NCBI GenBank assembly: GCA_002989075.1
Contig: PSQN01000003.1
Coordinates: 963,921-1,027,920, forward strand
Origin: Arthonia radiata
Taxonomy: Eukaryota; Ascomycota; Arthoniomycetes; Arthoniales; Arthoniaceae
Direction of reading: 5' to 3'
DNA: 64,000 nt
The stretch's first letter is position 1, and the number at the start of each line of letters is the position of its first letter. The translations under genes were made by a program, and so were the position numbers. This document shows positions 1 through 10,271 of this stretch, piece by piece. The notes under the pieces are model-generated. The model had not been told where the DNA came from. It saw only the letters and a list, made by a program, of their open reading frames with translations, and ran no database searches.

Positions 1-936
1 TTGTTTCGTCACAAGAGACACACCGGAGAGGACACGTGGCAGCAATGAAGCAAGCAGTCTCTGTATTTGGAATGCGGATGTGATGAAGGATCATTAAAGG
101 TGCGTTAGTGCTGAAGTGTCTTGGGGCGCTTTCTCGTATTGACACCTAACTGTAATTGACGACACAACTTGCGCTAGTGGTGAAGCGGAAGAGGCCCATT
201 TGGGGGTGCGGAGGTCGTATAGGGGAGCACGATCTCGTTTCGCTTCGTAAACATTGATCTGAGCGACGCCAGTTTTAGATTATGTTTCGCTCGCTTTCGC
301 CAGAACTGTAAGACTTCTGGAGGGTGTCAGCCGTCAACGTGGTCTGATGTCCCAGTCCGTGCTCCGTGGTGACATATGAGTTTCGCTTGTGTAGCGAAGT
401 TGCGAGCCGCGAGAGCCGTTTCATGACGGGGCCAAGATGCCGGATATGGTACTCGCAAAGCCGATTATAGCGTTTGTCTTCAGCCTGTCTCAGTGCTGGG
501 CGTATTTGTGTTCAAACTGAGCCCAGTGGGGAGGCCGTTTGATCCTGTTTGGTAGTTTGTCCATTGGCAGTACTTCCAATGGCCGCTTGCAGGCGCGTGC
601 ACAGGACATCCGGTTACGCTCCTACTGACAGTGCGCCAGTGGCCAGATCTTCTACCCATGGAGTTCTTAGGCGCTTGTGATGCACATCGTCTAATTCTGT
701 TGAGTGCTCGTCTTTTGCGCTTCTTTGCAGTGCTTGCAGAGGTCAAGTTTAGGCGTTTTGTGTGCCTGCTTCGGAATCTGCATACCTGTTACCATCTGCT
801 CGTAACACTACGTCAGTAAGCCCGGTGTGCTGTCCTCCTCAATGCCTGTGAACGTAGTTCAAGTAGTTGCCATTGGAAATCTGCCATCGCAAAGCGCCCC
901 AAAACTTTGCTGCAGAGAGTGAGGAAAGTAAACAGG
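1..936. other. Intergenic, no gene supported
   Basis: I see no reading frame with family resemblance or plausible splice structure here. Short open frames on both strands lack an ATG or conserved motifs. The final part must hold the promoter and 5' UTR of the receptor gene that starts at 937. Confidence 0.5.
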
Positions 937-2084
937 ATGCAATCTCTATTTACTATCGACCACGCCAAGCCGCTCAAGGAGGGTTTAGCGCATGAGCCCC
1001 TATTTCCCAAGCAGAAGCCCCTTTTGACCGTTGACCAGATACGTGAGTGGTTTCGCTGCTCGCCTACCAGTGCAGTACGACCTTGCTAATCCAGTCAATT
1101 TGAAGCGGAATGGCAGCGCGACAACGACTTCATCAAATCAGGCTACCGACAGACCAGTGACACTTTGATAGGTTGGTACTATCGTCGTAGGCGATGCTTC
1201 TGTGTCACCTTACTTATAGCAACTATAGAGTCTTTCGAAAGTATCGGCCACTATCATAATGAGACCGTCAGCATACAAACCCACTTCATCGGCGCCTTTA
1301 TATTCGCCTATCTACCATTGCACTTCTATATGAATTATTGGCGCTATGTTCCATCTGCAGAGATGGCTGATTTATTGCTGTTCAGCACCTACGCAGTCGG
1401 CGTGGCGACCTGCTTCTTGCTCTCGACCGCGTGAGTCTTATTACAGTGGTGCCAGGCGCACCGTTGCTGATCATTGAACATAGATGCCACCTCACGCTTA
1501 ACCGCAGTCCGCATGTTATGTCAATAGGCAAGCACCTTGACTACATGGGCATCATCCTCTTGATGTGGACAGCAGGTCTGCCGTCGATCTATTACGGCTT
1601 CCACTGTGATCCGGTGTCAAGGAACGTGCACTGGGCATTGGTAAGTCAGTCCCATACAATCAGATTGATTTGTCCTTAACACAGCGAGCAGATAACGATG
1701 TCAGCATCCGCATGTTGTTTCACAACATTGAATCCCCACTTTGAAGGAGCGCAATTCCGGACGATGCGGACTATGATGTACGTCGGATTAGGGCTCTCCG
1801 GGATCATCTTCGTTGCTCATGGGATCGCCTTGAGGGGCATGCAAACGCAGGAGAAGAGCATGTCGCTTGACTGGTTGATGCTCATGGCAACGCTCAACCT
1901 AGTCGGTGCTGCGGCGTACGCATGTCGGATACCCGAACGATGGGTACCGTTTCGGTTTGACTTCATAGGTTCCAGTCACCAGATCTTCCATGTTGCGGTA
2001 GTGGTGGCCGGGCTTGCGCATTACAAGGGGCTTGTTGCAGCTTTCCTGCAGATCAGAGAAGCTGGACTATCTTGTGGTGCCTAG
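937..2084 (+). CDS. PAQR / haemolysin-III family seven-TM receptor (Izh/ADIPOR-like)
   Basis: The product is an integral membrane protein of the progestin/adipoQ receptor family, whose fungal members (Izh) are linked to zinc and lipid homeostasis. I model five exons: 937-1042, 1106-1171, 1229-1430, 1484-1640 and 1692-2084, giving 307 aa. Every junction restores a family motif: the DQIPEWQRDN segment spans intron 1, and the normal 16-residue spacing from GYR to HNE is recovered by removing intron 2. The three metal-site motifs are visible: HNETVSIQTH, the S-x3-H of LSTACH (created by intron 3 removal) and the C-terminal H-x3-H of SSHQIFHV. Hydrophobic segments fit seven helices. Introns are 63, 57, 53 and 51 nt. 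The first ATG in frame is at 937. The protein lacks a long N-terminal extension, so it resembles short Izh1/Izh2-type members rather than Izh3. Substrate or ligand cannot be told. Confidence 0.88.
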
Positions 2085-2108
2085 TCTCAATGCATGGACG
2101 ATGCCTGT

Positions 2109-3976
2109 CTAATGCGCAAACCTAAAATCAAGCCTGTTACATGTTAGCTTTGAAGCTGCAGTCGAATGAGACGGTAGATCTGACCTCCGATTGCCCTCGT
2201 CTTTGGTGGTAGCAAGATAATGCTCCTTCTCTTGTTTGTCCATGCGAGACCAAACGCGATCACGCTTCTTGTTCACCCGAACATAGAAAATCTTAGTGCA
2301 TACCAGAGCGAAGACGTTGAATGCTACATAAGCCAGTAGAATCTTGTTACCTCGTCGGTACAATGGCTTGTCGTCGTCTCGATAGATATTGCTCCCAATA
2401 ACGTTGCCCGTCTGAACAGCCATATTGTAGATCGCGCTTGCCACTGTTCGAGTCCGCACGCTACCAGCGTTACGACTGGTAATGGCGACAATAGCAGCGT
2501 GGAAGTATGGTGCTCCTGCAAGTAGTATAGTGCAGGCATAACGTCCCCAGCGCAGGTGACCACTGTTCCCTGCCGGCAATACTTCCAATGCAATGAGTGG
2601 ACCCAAGCACCAGAATTGTACTACGCACGTGAGTAGAAAGCGTTCGTTGAGCCACTCTGTCATCTTTGTCCAGAACAAAAGGTTGATGATAAAAAGCACG
2701 TAGGCCGGAATACTTAATAGATTTGTCGTGAACGTGTCAAATCCGTTGCTTTTGATTACTAGCGTCAAATATTGCTGTGAAGGATAGAATGGTGTCAACC
2801 AGACAAGCCCCAGGAAGTATATCGGCCACATGTGTCGGTCGCAAAGGCACTTCCAGAACATGCGCCAATCGACTGCCTGGCGGTTATGCATATCACCCTT
2901 GGAGGGATCGTCGCGAAGGATGCGGTTGACCATGATCTTCTCCTCACGCTCGTTGAACCAGCCATTCTTGCCACGGAACCAGCTTGCTGTCTGAGTCGGC
3001 GAGGGCGGAAGGTAAAAATATGTTGCCACGCCGATGAGGCCGGTGAGGGTCCCTTCAAGCGCGAAAAGCCAACGCCAACCCGCTAGACCATTTATGCCTG
3101 CCATGTGCAGGATACCATAGGCGAAAAATGCGGACACGATATACGTGAATTGATATGATGTCCAGAAGAAGGAAAGTCGGACTGGCAGCTCTTTGCTGGT
3201 GTAGAAGTAGGAAAGGTAGAGGATATTGTCCGGTATGAAGCCGCCTTCCCATACCCCGAGGAGGGCACGGCAGACAAAGTATGAGGGTCTCCCACTCATG
3301 AATGCCTGCATGGAGGCGACCAGGCTCCAGCACACCATCTGGATTGGAATCCAACGATCGGTTCCAAGACGTTTTGAGATCATCTGGGAAGGCAGTTCCG
3401 CAATGAGAAACGTGAGGTAGAAGATCGTCTGCCCGGTGTTGTAGTCTATTGACATCAGTGTCATTATCACAGAAGATGTTTATAATTCTACTGCGGTACA
3501 CTTGCCGTTGGTATTCATCTTCAGGTCGTGCAGCAAAGTATCCGACAGTGCCTGGGTAATATTCGAGCGGTCCAGCTGCAACGCGAAGAAAGCGAAGCAT
3601 ACCCATGAACATATCCGCAAGTCGAGCTGAATTGAGGCCGCTGTCAGCGACTTTGGCCTTGACTACAATCTTCAAAAAGTCATTGTACCTTTCGTACGAT
3701 GCGCTGCTCTTCCTTGGGATCCCATTGAAAGTCTGGATCGTAACGATGCTTGCCTTCGTAGCTATCAATAGGCCTGTAGAACTCGCGTAGTTCTGCTGTC
3801 TCAAATGTTGTTCTCGTGCCGACAGCGTTGGCAGTACTTAGCAGCTCGGCGCCAGATGAAGCAGGGGAGGTTGAAGATGTATCTGAGGTGGTCCCGTGGA
3901 GGACGAGGCTGGGCTTGTCGCAATCCAGAGCTGTTGTCACGCCCTTCTCGGACTCGCTAGAAAGATGTTTAGTCAT
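2109..3976 (-). CDS. MFS transporter, anion:cation symporter (ACS) family, allantoate/sulfonate permease type
   Basis: This is a plasma-membrane 12-TM symporter of the Dal5/Seo1/Soa1-like fungal ACS group. Exons on the minus strand are 3976-3689, 3626-3506, 3445-2185 and 2133-2109, giving about 564 aa. An acidic N-terminal cytosolic tail of about 95 residues is followed by the first helix (WVCFAFFALQLDRSN) and the family signature ALSDTLLHDLKMNTNDYNTG. The C-terminus GNRRLDFRFAH is the classical ACS ending. It is produced only if a 51-nt in-frame intron (2134-2184, with a gctaac branch site) is removed; retention adds 17 residues. The intron at 3446-3505 has a GC donor (G|GCAAGT) instead of GT, and only this junction gives the conserved TNDYNTG. 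The gene is divergent from a TauD-type dioxygenase 1.3 kb away, which favours a sulfonate or sulfur-compound substrate. That substrate is inference; allantoate, nicotinate or other carboxylates remain possible. Confidence 0.87.
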
Positions 3977-5295
3977 GGTAAGCCCCCTGCAAACAGATCA
4001 AAAGGACAGCCGTAAACGGGCGTCGAATAGTAGCAATACAAATATCGAATGAACAAGTGATAAAGAGACACAGGTCAGCACATGTATTACCGTTAATGGC
4101 TGACGCGCCATTGGGATCCGTGAAAGCGAACACTTCCGACGTCAATTGACAGGAGATGGTGTGATCGCATGCATGCTTGCGTGACGTTCTAGCTTCTATG
4201 CACTTGTCAGGGCACGCAAGATGCATCGACTCGAACAGCATGTTAGCATGCAGCACATCATAGGCTGCAGATTGACGGACTGTCACTTATAGTACAGTCT
4301 ACCATTGGATCTGCCCTCATGGGATTGATACCGCCACGTCAATGATCCAGGGGGCTCGCGGCTATCTAGGACTGAAGTTCTCGGCTTTTGATCGCCTGTT
4401 GGGTGAATGTCGGCCGCACATATCGACAGCAATGGCGATATTTGTGCATTGATGCACTTGGTGTCAAGATGATGTTGGTCTATGCTTATTGGCCATTTGC
4501 ATGCAAAAGATAAGACTGCAACTTCTGAGAGAAAGGCTGGAGTGGATGGACAGAAGACCGAAGTGGCAAGATACCTTATCAGGCATATCATGAGCTTGCT
4601 AAAGAGCACGTGATTCAGTATGATGAATCCTAAATAAGTAATATTGCTTTCGTCTCAATCTTCGGAATCTCTCCTTCAATCCCAACGTGCCAACCACGAC
4701 CAACTTCATCCTATCGAGCACACAGCGCCTGTCATCACTAGGATATTAGATATAGATAGCATCGCTAGCGATCAGAGCCGCTTCGAATACGACATCTTGG
4801 CCCAGGTCAAATCATGCTGTTTGCATATGGCGTGATTGCTGCTCCTGCGTCCTAGCTGCAGAGGACTTCACGATCTCCGCTTTGCTCTGCCGGAAACCGT
4901 CGGTAAAGCAATGGACGACAATCCTCCGATCCTTGGCGAAGACAGATGGTAAGGTTTGATATGTGAAGCACAAGGCCTCCTTGTAATTCGTCAAGAATGC
5001 CATCCCATGCTTGTCTGCTCTGTGATTGCGTGATGCCGGGTAGCTTTGTTGCTAAGTACTATCCTCGCATTGTGGCAAATAAACATCATTATGACGATTC
5101 GGTACCTTCTCACAGTTCCGAACGGAGTCTGGATAACCAGGGAGCTTCATACGGTAGCGCTCTTCGAGCTCCTCGCAGCAGATACATAAGGGCGCGTTTC
5201 GAAGCAGCTTGGAGCAGCAGGTCACCAAAACGTAGCAACATTAACAGCAGCAGCACACTGTACTACAACAGTGTTCGACGAGTTTGGCATCACTC
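3977..5295. other. Divergent intergenic region between transporter and dioxygenase
   Basis: No gene is supported. Open frames here on either strand lack homology. The region must contain the promoters of both flanking divergent genes, so shared sulfur-regulation sites would be expected here, but I could not assign any with confidence. Confidence 0.5.
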
Positions 5296-6552
5296 ATGGC
5301 GCCCTCCATTGAAGTCCTCCCCCCTCAACAAGATACCATCCCTGCCAAGGCGGCGCCTCCTCCCAAGGGCCCGTTTGATTACAAAGAACTCGGCGCGTCC
5401 CTGAAAGACTACAACAAAGACCATGAAATCAATGGCCATGGCAAGTTCAAGGGAGCTAGCTATCCCAATTACTTGCCCACTTGGGACGACTCGGTTCACC
5501 TTCCGCCTCTTGAACCATTCGCACACTACGAGCATGGCCGCGACGCTGATCCAGCACTCCACAACCTCTTCCCAAATGGTGAAAAGGCCTACGCTGAAGA
5601 TTTGACCGGCAACATCGGCGCTGAAGTGAGGGGCGTGCAGCTCAGCCAGCTTTCAGATGCCGGCAAGGATGAGCTGGCCCTGTTTGTGGCCAAGAAGAGA
5701 GTCGTCGCCTTCTATGACCAGGACTTTGCAGATTTGCCCATTGGCGAGGCAGTGAAGATCGGCGGCTACTTTGGACGTCTACATGTTCACCCCACCTCGC
5801 CAGGCCCTGATGGCTACCCGCAGGTGCATCTCGTTCATCGAGGGGCTGCCGACAAGACGGCGGAGAACTTTCTGTCGGAGCGCACGAACAGCACTGCCTG
5901 GCACACCGACGTCTCTTATGAAGAGCAGCCGCCTGGCACGACGTTTCTGTACGTGCTTGACGGACCTACTGCTGGCGGTGACACGCTGTTTAGCAGCCAA
6001 GTCGAGGCCTATAACCGGCTCAGCCCAGCGTTTCAGAATCTCCTCAAAGGGATAAAGGCGTATCACTCAGGCTATGAACAAGCGGACGCGGCCAGGGCGA
6101 AAAACAGCGTCGTGCGCAGGGAGCCAGTCGCGCACGTACATCCAGTTGTGAGGACGCATCCCGCAACCGGTGAGAGGGCGCTTTACGTGAACCCGCAATG
6201 TAAGTCATGCGCCCTTACACTAAGTTCCAAGTGGAATTACGGGTGCTAATATGAACTGCAGTCACCCGCAAGCTCGTAGGCTTCAAAAAAGAAGAGTCTG
6301 ATGCTCTGCTCAAGATTCTCTTCGATCACATCAACCAGGGTCAGGACTTCCAATGCCGCGTGCGGTGGCGGCCGAAGACGGTCGTAGTTTGGGATGTGAG
6401 TCGTTTCCACCACGATGTCTGCATTGTGGGCTCTGCTAACGCTGCATTAGAATCGTGTGACGGCGCATTCGGCCACCTTGGATTGGAAGGACGGCCAGCG
6501 TCGTCACATTGCTCGGATTACGCCACAGGCTGAGAAGCCATACGACGAATGA
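5296..6552 (+). CDS. TauD/Jlp1-type Fe(II)/2-oxoglutarate-dependent sulfonate dioxygenase
   Basis: The enzyme family couples 2-oxoglutarate decarboxylation to oxygenolytic release of sulfite from taurine or alkyl-sulfonates, in the cytosol. Exons 5296-6199, 6262-6395 and 6451-6552 encode 379 aa. The first junction gives NPQFTRKLVGFK and the second VVVWDNRVTAHSATLDW. The iron triad is visible: H203 and D205 in TAWHTDVSYEE, and H352 in NRVTAHSAT. An Arg in RHIARITP (about residue 368) is the expected 2-oxoglutarate anchor. The N-terminal segment with FDYKELGASLKDYNKDHE and SYPNYLPTWDD is typical of fungal Jlp1-like proteins. The ATG at 5296 is the first in frame. Introns are 62 and 55 nt with good branch sites. 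Together with the divergent ACS transporter it may form a sulfonate-utilisation pair. Related alpha-ketoglutarate dioxygenases acting on 2,4-D-like compounds or sulfate esters are the main alternative. Confidence 0.92.
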
Positions 6553-8026
6553 TCTAATTGAAAGCTGTAGCACTCTAAATGCTCATCGAGTGAGAAACCG
6601 CCTGGACTTCCCTCTGTTCATGCTGTAGGCTGAGGTAACGAGACTATCCAAGTTTCAATCCAGGTTTTTAAGGTAGAAGGAAAAGCATTTTGTCTCTCTG
6701 TGCTTCATATAAGATGTCTACCCAGCTGTGACACCCCGTCTTGTCTTGTGTTCCTTTGCTCTGGATGGCGGACTGCCTCGACTACACCTGAACTTCTCGC
6801 TCACGTTGAAATGTGATCAATCACTTTAATTCATACTTTCTCTTACCTAGGTGCATTGATGGATACAAAGCTGTATTCTTAGCTAAACTTAGGCGTCAGC
6901 CGCTTTAATCTCCGAACGAGTGACAAAGACATTTGTGTAGGATTGAATGAAGGACTTTATAACTACTGTACTGGCTCTCTTCTCTTCACATCCTCTTTCC
7001 GCTCGGCTTTGCAACGCTCACCGCCTCTACAACATTCGATCCACCCCATACAGAGAGTTTCGACGCCTTGGCAGACGCAATGCTATCCAAACTTCCAGAA
7101 GAGCGTCTAGCACTAAGCAATCTACAAACAGATCGGCACTCACCTCAAAAGACAGTTATGAATATATGCCCGACATTTGTGAGCCCCATAAGAGCAAGTC
7201 CTACCAGCACGGACACAAATGCCTTTGGTGCAAGCCTCCCGATTAGGAAGAACAAGACCGTGTACAACAATGGGTACTTTCACACCAATGGCGATGAAAA
7301 TGAGACGAAAAATGCCGCGACCCCCATTCAGCATGGCTTTAACATGTCGAACAATGACCTCACGTAGGCAACGAAACTTGTTTGCAGCATGACAGCACTG
7401 TAGCCTAAAGATATTCCCGTCACCTCTGCGGGTGCTGAGCCTGGGTGTACTGGATATACTCTTATCATTGATGGGTATCTTCGTAAATATTTCCTCAGAA
7501 GCGCTATTGGCGGTCATTTTCCAGCGGAAGATGAGACCGTGTATTTAGAGGTGTCGGAAAACGACCGTCAACGGCCATCAGAGCACTGATCTCTGCTGCT
7601 GAACCAGCAGAGTTGGCCCGCAACTGACACAAGCCTGATGCGCCAAGACATCTGGTTGAGGGAAGATGCGAGCTTTTAGCTGCTCATCGCGCATGTATAT
7701 TCTTTGCAAAGATACCCGAGACTCTTAGGCTGACTGACGGGCTACGTGATGATCACTTTGGATTCTGCGGTCTACCTTTGCCACATCGGATCTGTGTACA
7801 AGGTCCATTACCTTACAAAGCATTGAGTACTTCTTTGAGCGCCTATCAAAGCTCTTCTCCGCTTTCGAACACCTTCACTTTCGCGTCACTGACAGTACAG
7901 AGCCCTCATGCGCCTTCCCCAGCGGTTTTCGCACCCTGAGAGACAGCAAAAAAGCCCTTGAACGATGTGCAGTCCAAAGCTCGGCCGTCACGTTTCGCCG
8001 AAAGAGGAGTCGTCCTCATACTTGTC
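6553..8026. other. Intergenic, no gene supported
   Basis: Only short frames occur, the longest a 125-codon minus-strand frame around 7140-7517, and none has a recognisable motif or splice support. The first part is the 3' UTR of the dioxygenase gene. Confidence 0.45.
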
Positions 8027-8728
8027 CTACCTATCGTCCTCTTCATCACAGTCCGACCACTCTCCATCATTTTCGTCAACCTCATCCGCCCAGAACTCCT
8101 CTACTTGAGGCGTCTCGGACGTCTTATCCACCGCCTGCTCATTGACGCTTAACAAGCCCTTTTCGACAATTCTCACCGCGGCATGCGAACTTCCAATCTT
8201 GCCCTTCGCAACCGTGATAGTCGAGGGCACCGGGGACGGACACAACTCATCGCGCGCCGTTTCGCACGCGTCCTTCATAGCCAGCTCGCTCACGTTTGAC
8301 AAGCCCTTCTCAACCTTGCTTACCGCAGCAGGCCAGCATATCCTCTTCCCCTCCATCATCGTAATACCCGCGGGTATCTCATCTCCCAGGAACGGACGCA
8401 AATCATCTCGCGCCACCGCAGCGAGGTCCGCGAGCGTACACGCGGTTTCATGCATGCTGGCTCTCGTGGCTTCATCATAGGTCCTGTTCTGTTGTTGATC
8501 ACTTGCCCATCTGGATTCCTGGAAATACCAGTTGCGTTCCTTCCCGCTTGCGTCGCGCCTGAATTCGTCGATCCTGGAGTCGTGGGCTTCCAGTGCGGCG
8601 TTGTCGAGGATTTTCTCCCCACGTGTGGCCGGGGCGGTGAGCTCCTGAAGCGTGACAAGAAAATCCTTGATCTCGGCGTAGAGTGCAAGACGCCTTTGTG
8701 CCTCATTCGGGGTTCCGTCTATGTTCAT
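8027..8728 (-). CDS. Family-1 small acidic protein, member 1 (unrecognised family)
   Basis: I do not recognise this 233-aa protein, but it is one of five related genes in the window (with 9127-9672, 10272-10859, 36428-37060 and 37618-38337). The shared signature is near the N-terminus: RRLALYAEIKDFL, matching [R/H]L-x-[IVL]-Y-x-EI-x2-[FY]L in the others. An EL-x-AP motif, a Trp-containing segment (NWYFQESRW) and a helical block follow. The C-terminus is an acidic tail ending in EEDDR. The ATG at 8728 was chosen because it places the signature at the same distance from the start as in the paralogs; no earlier in-frame ATG exists. No signal peptide or TM segment is seen, so it is probably cytosolic or nuclear. 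It is the only member with an internal duplication of about 45-50 residues. Single exon. Confidence 0.7.
   Translation of the reverse strand: MNIDGTPNEAQRRLALYAEIKDFLVTLQELTAPATRGEKILDNAALEAHDSRIDEFRRDASGKERNWYFQESRWASDQQQNRTYDEATRASMHETACTLADLAAVARDDLRPFLGDEIPAGITMMEGKRICWPAAVSKVEKGLSNVSELAMKDACETARDELCPSPVPSTITVAKGKIGSSHAAVRIVEKGLLSVNEQAVDKTSETPQVEEFWADEVDENDGEWSDCDEEDDR
8148..8425 (-). repeat. Internal tandem duplication inside family-1 member 1
   Basis: Two adjacent segments of about 45-50 codons encode similar peptides. One contains ARDDLRPF, then AAVSKVEKGLSNVSELAM; the other contains ARDELCPS, then AAVRIVEKGLLSVNEQAV. On the plus strand the matching DNA is visible as two blocks beginning near 8148 and near 8300 (acaagccctt-type starts). 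No paralog in the window has this duplication. Boundaries are approximate. Confidence 0.65.
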
Positions 8729-8982
8729 CTTCGATGAGGAGGGTGTGGGTCGTTGTGGATGGTTAGGGGTTGAAGAGGAATTTGGTGTCAGAGAGTTCGT
8801 AGTGTGGTGTGCAATCAACCATGTGTTCAGATGGCGAGCCAAAAGGCAACGGAAGGCCGGAAGACAATCTGTCGCACAAATTAGCGGTCACGACTGTAGC
8901 CAAGTGCATCGCAAGTGACCGTTTTTGAGCTTAACATTGGTACCTCACTTCGTTCGTGAGACACTATTTGACTCATGTTATT

Positions 8983-9009
8983 GCGTCACCTGGGCAACAG
9001 CCACGTCAT
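8983..9009. promoter_or_regulatory. Shared family-1 promoter block with CRE-like ACGTCAT
   Basis: A block containing TCACCTGGGCAACAGCC followed by ACGTCAT (9003-9009) lies 118 bp before the ATG of the plus-strand member at 9127. It also lies between that gene and the divergent member at 8728. Closely similar blocks stand upstream of three other family-1 genes at the same distance. ACGTCA is the core of CREB/ATF-type bZIP sites; the binding factor is inference. Confidence 0.55.
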
Positions 9010-9126
9010 CTCCCGAGATAATTCTTGAACCTGACTTCACTCTCCCTTGACGGTCCGTTCCCAACTCTCTTTCCACTATTACACATCGGATTGTTCCCGC
9101 CACTCAAGCAAACACAAACCTTCACC

Positions 9127-9672
9127 ATGGACAACACCCCACCCACCCAATCCTTTAAAGACCGCCTCACAATCTACACAGAGATCATCGCCTTCCTCAA
9201 CGCCTGGCTCACCACAAGCACCACCGCCCACGCCCAAAACATCGAAATTGATGCACAAGCCGCCTACAACGCCACATGATCGACCGCCCACTTCAGGATG
9301 GACCCGCTCTCGAGGGAGGGTGTGTGGCTATGGCAGTCCAGCTGTACCGACTTCAGAGACGGCAATGTAGAACCCGACAAACGCTACAAAACGGCGCTGC
9401 TCATCTATGAGCTCGCCTCTGAGGCGGTGAAGGAAATGGACGGTATGACTGAGTTTTGCGTGCGCGTGAATGCACCCATTCATGGGGAGAAGGTGAAGGA
9501 TATGAGGGATGAGCTTTTGAGTGTGCGTGAACGGGCGTGGATGAAGGCGTTTGACTTGGGGTGGGATGGGAGGGAGGAGTTCTTCGAGGACGAGGATGGT
9601 GAGGAGCCAGGTTTGGATGAGGGGGAGTACTCGCCTCCTGCTGGACGACTACTATGGCGGCTTCCGGAATAA
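9127..9672 (+). pseudogene. Family-1 member 2, interrupted by an in-frame TGA
   Basis: The reading frame opens with MDNTPPTQSFKDRLTIYTEI, matching the start of the other family-1 proteins. It stops at a TGA at 9277-9279 after YNAT, then stays open in the same frame to 9672. The downstream part aligns with the paralogs: a Trp segment, a helical block, RERAWMKAFDLGWDG and an acidic stretch. One CGA-to-TGA change explains the break, so it looks like a recent pseudogene or polymorphic allele. No intron with usable borders removes the stop. Readthrough would give about 181 aa. The ATG at 9127 is 118 bp downstream of the shared ACGTCAT element, so the promoter looks intact. Confidence 0.68.
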
Positions 9673-10124
9673 GCGGATTGAGTGAGGAGAGGGTTTCTTC
9701 GCCATTTTGATGGGTGATGAACGAATAGGGATTCGCCAGCGGCTTCGCTTGCGTCGTCGTGCAGGAGTGGCACGTAGAGGGTTCAGTATTCAAGTGAGAT
9801 TGGCTCTGGCGTGCGATATTAGAAGGGAGTCGGGCGGTGTGGGTGATCCCTATGGTCGGTGGGTGGGGTCAAGGGTCTGGATGACAGTCCACCCACCAAG
9901 CTGCGCCCTAGCCTTCACGATGTTAGCCGGGCATTGTGTGCCATTCCTGAGGTGGCTGTTGCCTAGGGAGGCGGCTGCAATAACCTCTTGCGTATGAAGC
10001 AAGGGCAGTTCAACTGAGTGACGAAGATCATACGTGCTTGCTATCCTCCCGTAAATAGATCGTCATCAAGCATAAGATGAGAGCCTCACTTCAATCGCGA
10101 GACGTTGTTTGACCCACCTGAAGC

Positions 10125-10150
10125 CATCACCCAGGCAACAGCAACGTCAT
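10125..10150 (+). promoter_or_regulatory. Shared family-1 promoter block with ACGTCAT
   Basis: The sequence CATCACCCAGGCAACAGCA followed by ACGTCAT (10144-10150) repeats the block upstream of the 9127 gene. A further similar stretch precedes it (cctcactt, then cgcgaga, then ttgtttgac, from about 10084). It ends 122 bp before the ATG at 10272. Confidence 0.55.
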
Positions 10151-10271
10151 TGATCAACACGAGTCTAGGTTTCTGTTCAATCCCTTCCCCAGACCGCTCT
10201 TCGACTTCGTCAAGCTGCAGATCGCTTCAGTGAACATGGCAGCATCAACAAGCAAGCCGTTATCGCCAGTC

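Noticed and set aside
7140-7517. 125-codon minus-strand frame with a hydrophobic middle
   Set aside because: No recognisable family, no flanking exon with compatible splice sites, and base usage like the surrounding non-coding DNA.
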